A stretch of 64,000 bases of DNA from JABWCK01 sp043822385. Its GTDB lineage: Archaea > Micrarchaeota > Micrarchaeia > Norongarragalinales > Norongarragalinaceae. Below, piece by piece: positions 7,786 to 16,378 of the stretch. Position numbers and translations under genes: made by a program. The number at the start of each line of letters is the position of its first letter. The first letter of the stretch is position 1. The notes under the pieces are model-generated. The model saw only the letters and a list, made by a program, of their open reading frames with translations. It was not told the origin of the DNA and ran no database searches. Where the stretch lies: positions 1 through 64,000 of the forward strand of contig JBDRBT010000014.1 of NCBI GenBank assembly GCA_043822385.1, read 5' to 3'.

Positions 7786-8178
7786 ATGGTTCAATATCAC
7801 AAGACAACTAAAAGCAAGCAATCTGGTTCGGGCGGAAAGAAAAGAAAAACTCGAAACAAAGTGTTAATTCACTATGGTGGCTTCTTTTCCAAGTCAAGAG
7901 TAGCTAAAGAAGGACAAAAACAAGAATTAACTTCCTTTAGAGTACTCGGCGGAAACAAGAAGACTGCAGCTAAAACAATCACGTTCGCCAACATTTCAGA
8001 CGGCAAAACAGTCAAAAAAGTAAAAGTATTAAACGTGGTTGAAAGCCCTGACAACAGGCATTACGCTAGAGAAAAAGTGGTTACTAAAGGCTGTTTAATT
8101 GAAACAGAAGCTGGAAAAGCCCGAGTAACCTCAAGGCCAGGGCAACATGGCGTAGTAAACGCTACACTCGTAAAGTAA
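7786..8178 (+). CDS. rps8e: 30S ribosomal protein eS8
   Basis: A 130-residue small-subunit protein of archaea and eukaryotes. The N-terminus MVQYHKTTKSKQSGSGGKKR, the RVLGGNKKTAAKTITFANISD core and the C-terminal KGCLIETEAGKARVTSRPGQHGVVNA are typical of archaeal eS8. ATG 7786 is preceded by GAGGT and a TATA-like TTTTTTAAAG about 30 bp upstream. It is followed by gar1 and tfb on the same strand. Confidence 0.95.
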   Translation: MVQYHKTTKSKQSGSGGKKRKTRNKVLIHYGGFFSKSRVAKEGQKQELTSFRVLGGNKKTAAKTITFANISDGKTVKKVKVLNVVESPDNRHYAREKVVTKGCLIETEAGKARVTSRPGQHGVVNATLVK

Positions 8179-8237
8179 CCAAAAGGCTTATAAAGCTAAT
8201 CGTGTCCTTATAGTATTCCCCTAATGGTTTTTACGAA

Positions 8238-8456
8238 ATGGATTTTAAGGTGTTATTCAAGACTAGAAAAGGAAATGTAGTTCTCGAATCCAGTGAAAAA
8301 CAAGGAATCGAGAAGAAATTATTGAACCAAGCAAACCAAAAGAAAGCAATGATTTTCGATACAATCGGGTCAATAAAAAAGCCATTTTACTTAGCTAAAC
8401 CCTTAGATGAAAACGTCGCGGGAGTATTAACGAGTTTGAAGGTTGATAATAAATGA
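8238..8456 (+). CDS. gar1: H/ACA ribonucleoprotein subunit Gar1
   Basis: A 72-residue protein. Archaeal Gar1 is a small beta-barrel subunit of the H/ACA pseudouridylation complex with Cbf5 and Nop10. The segment MIFDTIGSIKKPFYLAKPL (residues about 38-56) matches the Gar1 core, where a glycine-containing turn, a Pro and an aromatic strand follow a V/I-x-D-x-(I/F)-G motif. The gene order gar1-tfb, here with a 4-bp overlap, is widely conserved in archaea and supports the call. A TATA-like CTTATAAAG lies about 45 bp before the start. Confidence 0.85.
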   Translation: MDFKVLFKTRKGNVVLESSEKQGIEKKLLNQANQKKAMIFDTIGSIKKPFYLAKPLDENVAGVLTSLKVDNK

Positions 8457-9352
8457 AGTGTTCTGAATGCGGTAGCAATAAAGTAAAGCGAGACTCAGAA
8501 AGAGGAGAAGTAGTTTGCAGTGATTGCGGACTAGTTCTTGAAGAAAATGTAGTCCAAGAAGGACCTGAATGGAGGGCTTTCGACGCTGAACAAAGAGCTA
8601 CTCGCGCTAGAACAGGCGCTCCATTAAAATACATGTCTCCAAACAAGGGCTTAGTAACTGAAATCGACCAGTACAACAGGGATGTCCGCGGCGGGAAAAT
8701 AGCTCCAAGCCAGCAAGCACAATTATACAGAATGCGAAAGTGGCACAAGCGCGCTTCAATTTCAAACAGCATTGAAAGAAACCTAGCTATTGCCTTAACT
8801 GAATTAAACCGAGTAGCTTCACACTTGGGTTTGCAGGAAGTTATTCGCGAGAGCTCTGCATTGCTTTACAGAAAGTGCGTTGAAAAAGGATTAATTCGCG
8901 GAAGACAAATCGAGTCAGTAGTAAGCGCAGTTATTTACGCGGTATGCAGGCAATACGGAGTGCCTCGCACTCTAGATGAAATTTCTGCAATAGCTGAAAT
9001 ACCAAAAAAAGAAATTGGTAGAACCTTCCGTTTAATAACCCAGGAATTACACTTAAAGATTCCTTTAACCAACCCTCAATTCTACATTACTCGCTTCGTT
9101 ACTTCACTGAAACTAAGCGGTGAAACACAAAAGAAAGCACAAGAAATACTAAACCAAGCTTTAGACAAAGGCCTAGTTTCAGGTCGTGGCCCAATGGGTG
9201 TTGCTGCAGCCGCAGTATACATTGCTTCAGTTCTTGTTGGTGAGAGACGCACGCAAAAAGAAGTAGCAGACGTAGCAGGAGTAACAGAAGTAACAATTCG
9301 AAACCGCTACCGCGAACTAAAGAAGGCTTTAGCGCTGAAAGTAAGCATTTAA
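8453..9352 (+). CDS. tfb: Transcription initiation factor B (TFB)
   Basis: A 299-residue homologue of eukaryotic TFIIB that joins TBP at the promoter and recruits RNA polymerase. The zinc ribbon CSECGSNKVKRDSERGEVVCSDCG spans residues 3-26, the B-reader/linker has RAFDAEQ (about 42-48), and two cyclin-like repeats follow (about 105-195 and 200-295). The second ends with the helix-turn-helix that contacts the BRE element (EVADVAGVTEVTIRNRY). Length and domains are canonical, in contrast to the half-length TBP at 56.1 kb. Start overlaps gar1. Confidence 0.97.
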   Translation: MKCSECGSNKVKRDSERGEVVCSDCGLVLEENVVQEGPEWRAFDAEQRATRARTGAPLKYMSPNKGLVTEIDQYNRDVRGGKIAPSQQAQLYRMRKWHKRASISNSIERNLAIALTELNRVASHLGLQEVIRESSALLYRKCVEKGLIRGRQIESVVSAVIYAVCRQYGVPRTLDEISAIAEIPKKEIGRTFRLITQELHLKIPLTNPQFYITRFVTSLKLSGETQKKAQEILNQALDKGLVSGRGPMGVAAAAVYIASVLVGERRTQKEVADVAGVTEVTIRNRYRELKKALALKVSI

Positions 9353-9375
9353 TTTTTCTTCCTTCTTATTTTATT

Positions 9376-10593
9376 GTGGTAAAAATCAACGCGAAAAAAG
9401 CACTCTTGACGCTAGCGTTATTAAATGCATTAGCAATAACAGGGGTAATAGCTAACAAGCCAACTGCATCAGTAAACAATCCTCTTTACAAGCCACCTGA
9501 AAAAATAGAGAAAACAATATACGCCTACCCGTTTCACGAAGAAATAAGTAAAAATCTAGCTGAAGCCAAGAAAAAATACAAAAACGTCAAAAATATTGAT
9601 TTAGTTGATCCTTTCTTTATGCAAGCGCTAGCAGTAAAAGAAAGCGGGCAATTCCCTTGGGTAGTAAACCGGCCGAGTAAAAACGAAACTGATGTTGGCT
9701 TGTTTCAAATAACTCCACTAGCTTTAGAAGAAGCTAAACGCATAGGCGCAGTGCACAAAAACACTACACTCAAAGACTTGTTTTACTACCATCCTGACGC
9801 GGGAAAACTAAAAGAGTTAGCTTCATGGCACAGGCAGTACGTTACGGATGAAGAGGGAGTGAAAAGAACTTTTCACGACTGGCTTAAAAACGAAGTAGAA
9901 AAAAACATTAAAGAACGCAAACAATTGACTAGAGACCCCACTCCTCAAGAAATACAAGAACACAATAAACAAGCCCTAGAAAAAAACATTACGATCGCAG
10001 CGAATATAGTTTTAGAACACTTGAAACAACTTGAAAAATCCGGCACATACAAAGGAAACGAATCGTTAACTGGTTGGGGCGCAAAATACTTCAACCAACT
10101 CGATGAAAAAACCAAACGAGAAATTCTTGCAATGAGTTACTTGACTGGCGTAAACCAAGCTAAAAACAAAACTAAACTAGCACAATCAAAAGAAAAAGTC
10201 GACCCCCTGAAAATACAGTACGGTAAAGACCATCACTATGTTTGGAACAAATTAAAAAACGGCGGAACTAAAGAAATATCGTTCAAAGACTACCCCCCAA
10301 GAAACAAAACGGAAGAAATAATACTCAATACGCTTGGAGAAGCTCGTTTCAAAAAACTCCGGAAAACCAAGGGAACAGAAATACCTTGGGGGCGGATAGC
10401 TGGCGCAACTCTTTTAGTAACGCAATTCTTGTTGCTTGAAAGAAAACGCAAGAAAATACTAAAAACAAGAAAAGAACAAGAATCATGGAAGGGCCCTATT
10501 AAAAAAACAATTGAGCCAGAAAGGGGAGAACGAAAGCCATTGTGGGACGGAAAAATCAAGCCAAGAGAAGGACCGTCTAGAACAAAGAAATAA
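9376..10593 (+). CDS. Secreted or anchored lytic-transglycosylase-like (lysozyme-fold) protein
   Basis: A 405-residue protein starting at GTG 9376, with an N-terminal signal-like hydrophobic segment (residues 6-25) and a C-terminal membrane segment (about 338-352) followed by a basic tail. Between them, LAVKESGQFPWVVN (about 84-97), then DVGLFQITPLAL (about 106-117) and later LAMSYLTGVNQAKNK (about 255-269) mimic the SLT transglycosylase pattern: catalytic Glu in ES, GL.Q, and the late YN.G motif. Such enzymes cut peptidoglycan, which archaea lack, so the substrate is unclear; pseudomurein-like polymers, bacterial neighbours or glycan remodelling are possibilities. It starts 23 bp after tfb. 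Confidence 0.6.
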   Translation: MVKINAKKALLTLALLNALAITGVIANKPTASVNNPLYKPPEKIEKTIYAYPFHEEISKNLAEAKKKYKNVKNIDLVDPFFMQALAVKESGQFPWVVNRPSKNETDVGLFQITPLALEEAKRIGAVHKNTTLKDLFYYHPDAGKLKELASWHRQYVTDEEGVKRTFHDWLKNEVEKNIKERKQLTRDPTPQEIQEHNKQALEKNITIAANIVLEHLKQLEKSGTYKGNESLTGWGAKYFNQLDEKTKREILAMSYLTGVNQAKNKTKLAQSKEKVDPLKIQYGKDHHYVWNKLKNGGTKEISFKDYPPRNKTEEIILNTLGEARFKKLRKTKGTEIPWGRIAGATLLVTQFLLLERKRKKILKTRKEQESWKGPIKKTIEPERGERKPLWDGKIKPREGPSRTKK

Positions 10594-11623
10594 TTTTTTT
10601 AACCGAGTAATTAGTTTTCACTCCCATCGGCGAGTAATGCACCCTAATTCCCTTCACGCGTTGAACGAAATCAATAATCTTAAAGTTAACTGGCTTGTTG
10701 TAATGATCAGCTAACACTGAAACATCAAAAAAAGGCTTCTTGAATTCATCTTCAACTAAAAGCGACTCAAACAAAACACTAATTTTTTCTTTATCCGCAT
10801 AAGTTCTTTCTTCATTCAATGAAATCATTTTTTTAACGAACTTTTCATCCTGCAAACCTCCAACCCACAAAGGACCCGCAAACGTTTTCCCCTTTTTCTT
10901 CGAGAAAGAACGCTCTAACGTTTTTGGATTAAAATTAAGAAAACCAATATCCCTGTTTTTCTTCTTACTCTTTTTACACAAACAAATCGTTTTAACGTAA
11001 TGATTCCGGTAAAACGAAAACAAAGGCTTGCACGAAAAACCTTTTTTTTCAGCTTCCAAAACAACTTTCTTCACTAGAATGCGTAAAGCAATCTCGTGAC
11101 AACAATCAATGCGAAGCGTCTTGCTCCCATAATACTTCAAAGTAGGTGCATTCTTAGCACACAAATTAGCCAAGTCAGTAGCAGTAACAGAAAAGAAAAA
11201 AGAATTCCCAACACAAGAAAAAACACTCTCTAAGAAAGGAGCAGGAGTACCAAAAGGATCCAACTCAACAAAATCAAATCTCTCTTCACTATCAAAACAA
11301 AAACGATTAAAATCTTCCTCCAAAACACTGCCTTTTACTTTATTCGCTTTAACATTCTTACGACAATACGCTAAAGCATCAGGATTAGCATCCACGAAAA
11401 CAACCTTCTTTGTTTTATTTTCTAAAGAATAACGAATTCCCCGCGCTCCAGAAGCACACAAACCATCCAACACGCTCTTGCTTTCGGAAGCGCCTAAAGC
11501 TAGTGAAGAAACACTCCGGCAAAAACGCATTACTGGATTAAAAAAAACGCAAGCGTGATGCGGATCCTTTAAAGTTTCACCCGGCAAATACAGTTTCGCG
11601 TTTTCTTCCTTGATTAAAGGCAT
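10577..11623 (-). CDS. trm1: tRNA (guanine26-N2)-dimethyltransferase Trm1
   Basis: I start it at ATG 11623 (348 residues) because the protein then begins MPLIKEENAKLYLPG; the 24 upstream residues look like readthrough. Trm1 uses SAM to methylate G26 of tRNA. Visible features are the SAM-binding VLDGLCASGARGIRY (about 46-60), the acidic VFVDANPDAL (about 71-80), and the family motif FVELDPFGTPAPFLES (about 114-129). A basic, Cys-containing C-terminal domain follows. The gene overlaps the transglycosylase-like gene convergently by 17 bp and is divergent from the DHH gene across 35 bp. Confidence 0.92.
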   Translation of the reverse strand: MPLIKEENAKLYLPGETLKDPHHACVFFNPVMRFCRSVSSLALGASESKSVLDGLCASGARGIRYSLENKTKKVVFVDANPDALAYCRKNVKANKVKGSVLEEDFNRFCFDSEERFDFVELDPFGTPAPFLESVFSCVGNSFFFSVTATDLANLCAKNAPTLKYYGSKTLRIDCCHEIALRILVKKVVLEAEKKGFSCKPLFSFYRNHYVKTICLCKKSKKKNRDIGFLNFNPKTLERSFSKKKGKTFAGPLWVGGLQDEKFVKKMISLNEERTYADKEKISVLFESLLVEDEFKKPFFDVSVLADHYNKPVNFKIIDFVQRVKGIRVHYSPMGVKTNYSVKKIISLF

Positions 11624-11658
11624 TGAATTAATTAAATGAAAACAAGAATATAGTAGTA

Positions 11659-12987
11659 ATGAAGTGCTTAATTTTACGCAAAACGCTCTCAACAAACCCG
11701 GATTACTATTGCTATTGTGAAGACGACTTCGTTAAAGTAATTCAAGACTCTACGCAAAGCGATTTCAATGAACTAGAAACAATCGAAGTTGAAGGAAGAA
11801 AAAAAGAAGGCTTGATTCTAGCTGAACAAATAAGCGTTTCAAAAGACGCTTCATTGAAAAAAAAGTTATTGAAAAAAGCTCAAGCACACGATTACGAGTT
11901 GTTGTTTGACGATGAGTGCAGTGAATTAATGAAGCACAAAACTAAAGCAACAGCGAAAATAATCGCTGAAAAAGTATTGTTCTTAAAACCCGTCTTAATT
12001 CGATTTAATGACGATTGCGACGGGGTTTCTTCAGGGTTACTAGTAAAAAAAGCACTTCAAGAATACTGCTTGAAACACAACATTCCGCTAGAACTACGAG
12101 AACAACAATTAAACTCCGCTATTTACTCTGTAAACGATTACTTGTGGGATTCAGACCGGCTTGAAGAAGAAGGAGTGTTGTTCTTGCTTGACTTAGGCGC
12201 TAATCACCAAAGCCAGCAAGCGATTCAAGAAGCAACGAAACACTACACGGTAGTAATCCTAGACCACCACCCATTTAATGAAGAAACAGTAAAAAACACG
12301 GTTTTTTTGAGTCCAATGAATTCTGAAGGAACGTCATCACACACTACGGGACTACTTTCTTACTACTTAGCAATGGCGCTCAATGGCAAAGCAAATGAAA
12401 AACTAGCTTGGTTTTCAATGCAGAGCGATAAAAGCATTTACAGAAAAAAAACGGATTACTTGGAACCAGTAGTAATAGATTACTTGACTCGTGACTACTC
12501 GAGTTTAAAAGAATACGAAAAAGTATTAGAGTCACAAGAAAAAATAAAGAGTCTTCACGACAATGCCTTGCTTAAAATGAGGACTACGCTGGAAAAAACA
12601 GAACAAAAAATAAAAGAAGAAAAAATTAACAACGCTTTGCTGGTTACAGTTAACTTAAACGCGGTAAAGAAAAAAAGTTACCCCCCAAAAAGCCTTGTAA
12701 TAAACAATATTCACAACAAACGCGAAGAAAAAGAAGAATTAGTAGCAACAGTCGGCCACTCGGATGACGCTATTCAATTCAGGGTTTCTCAAGCATTATG
12801 GAAAAAAGGATTCAAGGCAACAGACATAATCAAAAAAATAGTTAAGGAATTCGAGGGAGTAAGCGGCGGCGGACACGAGCAAGCCGCTGCAATGCGTTAT
12901 CCGCTTGAACTCAAAAACCTAGTTTTAGAAAAAACCCTTGAGGAAACAAGGAAAGTAATAAAAGAAACCACCGGAAAACACGCCTAG
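11659..12987 (+). CDS. DHH-family phosphoesterase (RecJ-like nuclease)
   Basis: A 442-residue protein. The metal-binding motifs are visible in order: FNDDCDGVSSG (about 115-125), LFLLDLGAN (about 174-182), VVILDHHPF (about 201-209, the DHH motif), and the C-terminal DHHA1 signature GGGHEQAAAM (about 411-420). DHH proteins are exonucleases or oligonucleotide/cyclic-dinucleotide phosphodiesterases; in archaea the RecJ-like members include GAN, the replisome-associated nuclease. The substrate cannot be fixed here. An about 100-residue N-terminal extension precedes the catalytic core. Confidence 0.85.
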   Translation: MKCLILRKTLSTNPDYYCYCEDDFVKVIQDSTQSDFNELETIEVEGRKKEGLILAEQISVSKDASLKKKLLKKAQAHDYELLFDDECSELMKHKTKATAKIIAEKVLFLKPVLIRFNDDCDGVSSGLLVKKALQEYCLKHNIPLELREQQLNSAIYSVNDYLWDSDRLEEEGVLFLLDLGANHQSQQAIQEATKHYTVVILDHHPFNEETVKNTVFLSPMNSEGTSSHTTGLLSYYLAMALNGKANEKLAWFSMQSDKSIYRKKTDYLEPVVIDYLTRDYSSLKEYEKVLESQEKIKSLHDNALLKMRTTLEKTEQKIKEEKINNALLVTVNLNAVKKKSYPPKSLVINNIHNKREEKEELVATVGHSDDAIQFRVSQALWKKGFKATDIIKKIVKEFEGVSGGGHEQAAAMRYPLELKNLVLEKTLEETRKVIKETTGKHA

Positions 12988-13024
12988 AAATCTTTTTTTA
13001 AACCAAAAAACTAAGGAGAGTATT

Positions 13025-13462
13025 ATGACTGAAAAATTTAATGTGTATAAACCAAGGAAAACCGGTAACGGCGCTGCAGTTCAATTTGATTTCAATGAAA
13101 GCGTTAAAGCAGTATTCGTTGAAACAACAATGCAGTCTGGAGAACAACAATTCGACTGGCAAAACAAGATAGTATTCAAGCTCGCTTCCATGGACTCCGC
13201 TAAAATAATTACGGTTTTGGAAGGTAAGAGTAAGGGAATAGACTTGTTTCACGACATGAGTAAAAGCAAGTTTTCAAGCGATTCAAGCACTAAAAACACT
13301 ACTTTAACGCTAAGCAAAGGGGATTACGGTTTCTTCTTTAAGTTAAGCAAGCAAAAAACAGACGGCTCAGTGCAAACAGTTAATTGCTCGTTAAGCGAGG
13401 AGGAAGGAGTAATACTCCGCATTCTTCTTAGTAAAGCAATAGAAAAATCCTTCGGCTGGTAA
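13025..13462 (+). CDS. Hypothetical 145-residue alpha/beta protein, possibly nucleic-acid binding
   Basis: ATG 13025 follows AAGGAGAG with 5 nt spacing, a strong ribosome-binding site. The sequence alternates short beta strands (AAVQFDFN, IVFKLAS, AKIITVLEG, GDYGFFFKLS) and ends in a helix, LSEEEGVILRILLSKAIEKSFGW. The order of strands then helix, with a GKSKGIDLFHD segment, recalls Whirly/PUR-type single-strand binding folds, but this is impression only. No cysteines line up as metal ligands. It follows the DHH gene by 37 bp and may share its transcript. Confidence 0.6.
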   Translation: MTEKFNVYKPRKTGNGAAVQFDFNESVKAVFVETTMQSGEQQFDWQNKIVFKLASMDSAKIITVLEGKSKGIDLFHDMSKSKFSSDSSTKNTTLTLSKGDYGFFFKLSKQKTDGSVQTVNCSLSEEEGVILRILLSKAIEKSFGW

Positions 13463-13464
13463 AA

Positions 13465-14811
13465 TTAAGGCAAGGTAGTTGCGTTTACGGTATTGCTTGC
13501 GTCACCCCCGTTTCCCGCAACATCAATTCCTTTAACGAAGTAATAAAACGCGGTAGCGTTAGTCAAACCAGCATCTTCATAAAACAAGTTAGTAGTGTTA
13601 ACAACGTTAGTTCCATTCTTGAATACTGCGTACGTACTCAAGCCACTGTAAGAATCAGTTGAAGCACTCCAAACCAAGAAAACACTAGAGTTAGTAGCGT
13701 TAGCAACAGAAAGAACTGGTGCTGAAGGAACCGTCGCATCTACTTTCACGGTGTAATTACTAGAAGCGAAAGCCCTGTTTCCTGCAGAATCAAAACAACG
13801 CGCATTCCACAAGTAAACCCCATCACTCAAGGAAGCATTAATAGAATTAATTACGCCACTCAAAGGCGTGGTGTTTGTTGCTGCGGCAACCCAACTCGTT
13901 GCGTTGTGAAAAACAGAGCAATTAGCTAAACTAGCGTCACTAGGAATAAAAGAGAAAACAACGTTGTTACTCAAAAACCAAGCGTCGTTAGAAGGCGTAG
14001 ACAAGGAAACAGTTGGGAGAGTAGAATCCGCGCCGGTTGATTGACTAAAATCACTTGTTTCAACGCAAGTAGTAGTGCAACTAGTGAGTTTAAAGTGGTA
14101 AGTCGAATCAGCTTGCAAACCATTTATAGTGAAAGAGTGGGTAGTAACGTTAATTGTTGAAGAAACATTAGTGCCGTAAGACGAATTCAAGCCGTATTGA
14201 ATCAAACTAGTTGCAGCTTGAGTAGTAATCCAAACAACAGTCATGGACGTAGCTCCAGGCGTTAAAGTAATGTTAGTGATGGTTAATGGCGCAACATTAA
14301 TCGTAATTGTCGCGTAACAAGTAACTCCAGCTAAAGCAGTTACAATGTACTCCGCGCTAGTAGCAGCAGGCGGGTAAGAACACAACACAGTTCCCTTGAA
14401 CGTGCTTGATGAAACAGGAACTACTTGAACCATAGAATTACCGCAATTAACAATTAATTGTTCAGACGGCATTTTGTTGAAAACCACGCTAACTACAGTG
14501 TTAACTTCAGCATCAACAGGATTCGGGTACGCTGAAACAGTGCACGACAAAGGCGCGTCAGGCGTTGGAGTTGGAGTAGCAGTGGGAGTTGGCGTGGCTG
14601 CAGTCTCGCATTTTCCATTATCCTGATTACACGCTGCTCCTTCACAGCAATCAACACCCAAACCACAATATTCACCCGCAGGAACGCAAGAAGGCGCGTC
14701 AGGCGTTGGAGTTATTGACACTGAAGGAGTTGGAGTAACAGTCGGGTTTGTTTCTTCTTGAACGCAACCAAGCAAAAGCACAGAAAAAACAAGTAAAACA
14801 ATAAGTCTCAT
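13465..14811 (-). CDS. Cell-surface lipoprotein with cysteine-rich and fibronectin-type domains
   Basis: A 448-residue protein with a lipoprotein signal (VLLLGC, Cys16), so it is probably lipid-anchored on the outer face. A Thr/Pro linker follows, then a small Cys-rich unit (residues about 40-70: SCVPAGEYCGLGVDCCEGAACNQ is knottin-like), a second Thr/Pro linker, and about four beta-sandwich modules. At least two look like fibronectin type III (NITLTPGATSMTVVWITTQ; SVANATNSSVFLVWSAST). Many NxT/NxS sequons suggest N-glycosylation. Its ATG shares a base with the stop of the upstream surface protein (TAATG), so the two are coupled. Confidence 0.8.
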   Translation of the reverse strand: MRLIVLLVFSVLLLGCVQEETNPTVTPTPSVSITPTPDAPSCVPAGEYCGLGVDCCEGAACNQDNGKCETAATPTPTATPTPTPDAPLSCTVSAYPNPVDAEVNTVVSVVFNKMPSEQLIVNCGNSMVQVVPVSSSTFKGTVLCSYPPAATSAEYIVTALAGVTCYATITINVAPLTITNITLTPGATSMTVVWITTQAATSLIQYGLNSSYGTNVSSTINVTTHSFTINGLQADSTYHFKLTSCTTTCVETSDFSQSTGADSTLPTVSLSTPSNDAWFLSNNVVFSFIPSDASLANCSVFHNATSWVAAATNTTPLSGVINSINASLSDGVYLWNARCFDSAGNRAFASSNYTVKVDATVPSAPVLSVANATNSSVFLVWSASTDSYSGLSTYAVFKNGTNVVNTTNLFYEDAGLTNATAFYYFVKGIDVAGNGGDASNTVNATTLP

Positions 14812-16331
14812 TATGAAAGTCTTAACACAGTTAAGTCATTTAAACTTTTTTCTGAGTAAAACTTTTCCTTAATATTAGAAGAAGAACAATGCAAAACAGC
14901 GTCAGCATCAAAAACAACTAACAACCCGAGAATAGTTTCAATGCTAGTTCCATTGTGTTTGCATTCTTTTTCAAGCAAGCAATACAATTTCATTCCTTTT
15001 TTCTTCTTGAAGCGAAGCACTTTACTCTTCTTTTTTACGAGGAAAAACACAGCGAGAAACAACGGCAAAACAAAAAGAAAAGAAAAATCAATTGTTTCTT
15101 CTTTTTCCTCCAAAATTTCTTTATTCTCCGGCAAAAACACTTTGGTTTTTTTAACGTTAGGCGAAGGAGAAACAACAATCAAGGGAGAAGGAATAATTTC
15201 TTCAATTGGAGTTGGCGTTTCTTTAACTGAAGGAAAAGGAGTGAAAACGGGGGTAACGCTTATTTCACGCTCTATTAACGCAAACTCGAACAAAACTTCA
15301 ATAACTGAAAAAGCAGGTAAATCGAAAGTTTTGGAAACACAACGAGAATCAAAACACTCGCTCCAAACTAATGAAGAGTAATTCAAAAAAGAAGGATTGG
15401 AAAAAGAAACCAGTAATTTAGAAAAATTGTGTTCAGTAAACCAATTTCCTTCACTAACTTCAAAACTAGAAGAAAAAGTTTTTTCTTGAGGGAAAAACAA
15501 ATCGCACACCCAAAAATCAATGAAATCAAAAACGCACTCGCCTTCACCGTAGCCAGTAACAATCAACAACCAATTCACTTGAACGCCAGTTTGACTTAAC
15601 TGAGTTAAGGAATAAACAGGCTGAAAACTAGAGTTAACGTCAACTTCAAGCAAAGATTCTTCGCTATAATTTTTTGAATCAAAAGCACGCAGTTTCAAAA
15701 CGCGCAAGCCGTCTTCAAGTAACGAAAAGTTTTTTTCAACGCGGCAACAAGAAACGCGCTCCCACTCGCTTTGAAAAAACAAGTCATAAAACAACTCGTC
15801 TTCATCCGCATCAGTACTTGGAAGCCAAGAAATATTTTTAGCGCCGTACACTTTGCCTTGCAACGAGTTGAAAACAGGTGCAGACGGGGGGGAATTTGGA
15901 AGCGGTTCGAAAACTAACTGTAGGAAACGCTGCCAGCCGCCCCAACCATTCTCGCAACCGTTCACTCCAACTGAAAGAATTTTTAATGAAACGTTAGTTC
16001 CAGCAAAATCAGTTAAATCAACAGTTTGCCAATTCTCGTTAATGTTGCAAAACCTGCCTGGATTAGGCTCGCAAACCATGAAACTAGCGTGCTGCAAGTC
16101 ATTAACGAAAACGGTTTCGTTAACGCAGCGAAGGCTAGCGCAAACACTACCTGGACCGCCGCAATTAGCTTCCTTAGTGTGAAAATCTGCTTTAAAGAAA
16201 TATTGTCCAGCAGCACTAGGAATGAAAAAACTTATTTCAGAATAACCATTGTTTGGTTGAAATAATTCGCTTGGCTCTAGAAAAACACCAGCAACAACAG
16301 AAGAAAAAAACAGTAATAAGTAAAACTTCAC
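14811..16331 (-). CDS. Large surface protein with a C-terminal membrane anchor and cytosolic tail
   Basis: A 506-residue protein starting at GTG 16331 with a signal peptide (about residues 1-15). The ectodomain contains many Cys residues (FHTKEANCGGPGSVCASLRC near 50-70) and several sequons, with beta-sandwich-like blocks at about 145-235 and 240-345. A Pro/Thr-rich stalk follows (about 355-395), then a membrane helix (about 415-432) and an unusual 70-residue cytosolic tail with basic KKKSKVLRFKKKKG and a hydrophobic part. It is cotranscribed with the lipoprotein. No specific family recognised. Confidence 0.7.
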   Translation of the reverse strand: MKFYLLLFFSSVVAGVFLEPSELFQPNNGYSEISFFIPSAAGQYFFKADFHTKEANCGGPGSVCASLRCVNETVFVNDLQHASFMVCEPNPGRFCNINENWQTVDLTDFAGTNVSLKILSVGVNGCENGWGGWQRFLQLVFEPLPNSPPSAPVFNSLQGKVYGAKNISWLPSTDADEDELFYDLFFQSEWERVSCCRVEKNFSLLEDGLRVLKLRAFDSKNYSEESLLEVDVNSSFQPVYSLTQLSQTGVQVNWLLIVTGYGEGECVFDFIDFWVCDLFFPQEKTFSSSFEVSEGNWFTEHNFSKLLVSFSNPSFLNYSSLVWSECFDSRCVSKTFDLPAFSVIEVLFEFALIEREISVTPVFTPFPSVKETPTPIEEIIPSPLIVVSPSPNVKKTKVFLPENKEILEEKEETIDFSFLFVLPLFLAVFFLVKKKSKVLRFKKKKGMKLYCLLEKECKHNGTSIETILGLLVVFDADAVLHCSSSNIKEKFYSEKSLNDLTVLRLS

Positions 16332-16378
16332 GAAAACAAAGAGGAAAGAAAAAACTTAAGAGTTAGGTAGAAAAAAAA

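Noticed and set aside
9099..9296. Leu-rich minus-strand frame within tfb
   Set aside because: It is the antisense shadow of the second cyclin repeat of TFB.
14941..15381. Plus-strand frames opposite the 506-residue surface protein
   Set aside because: They are shadows of Pro/Thr/Lys-rich minus-strand codons; no start signals.
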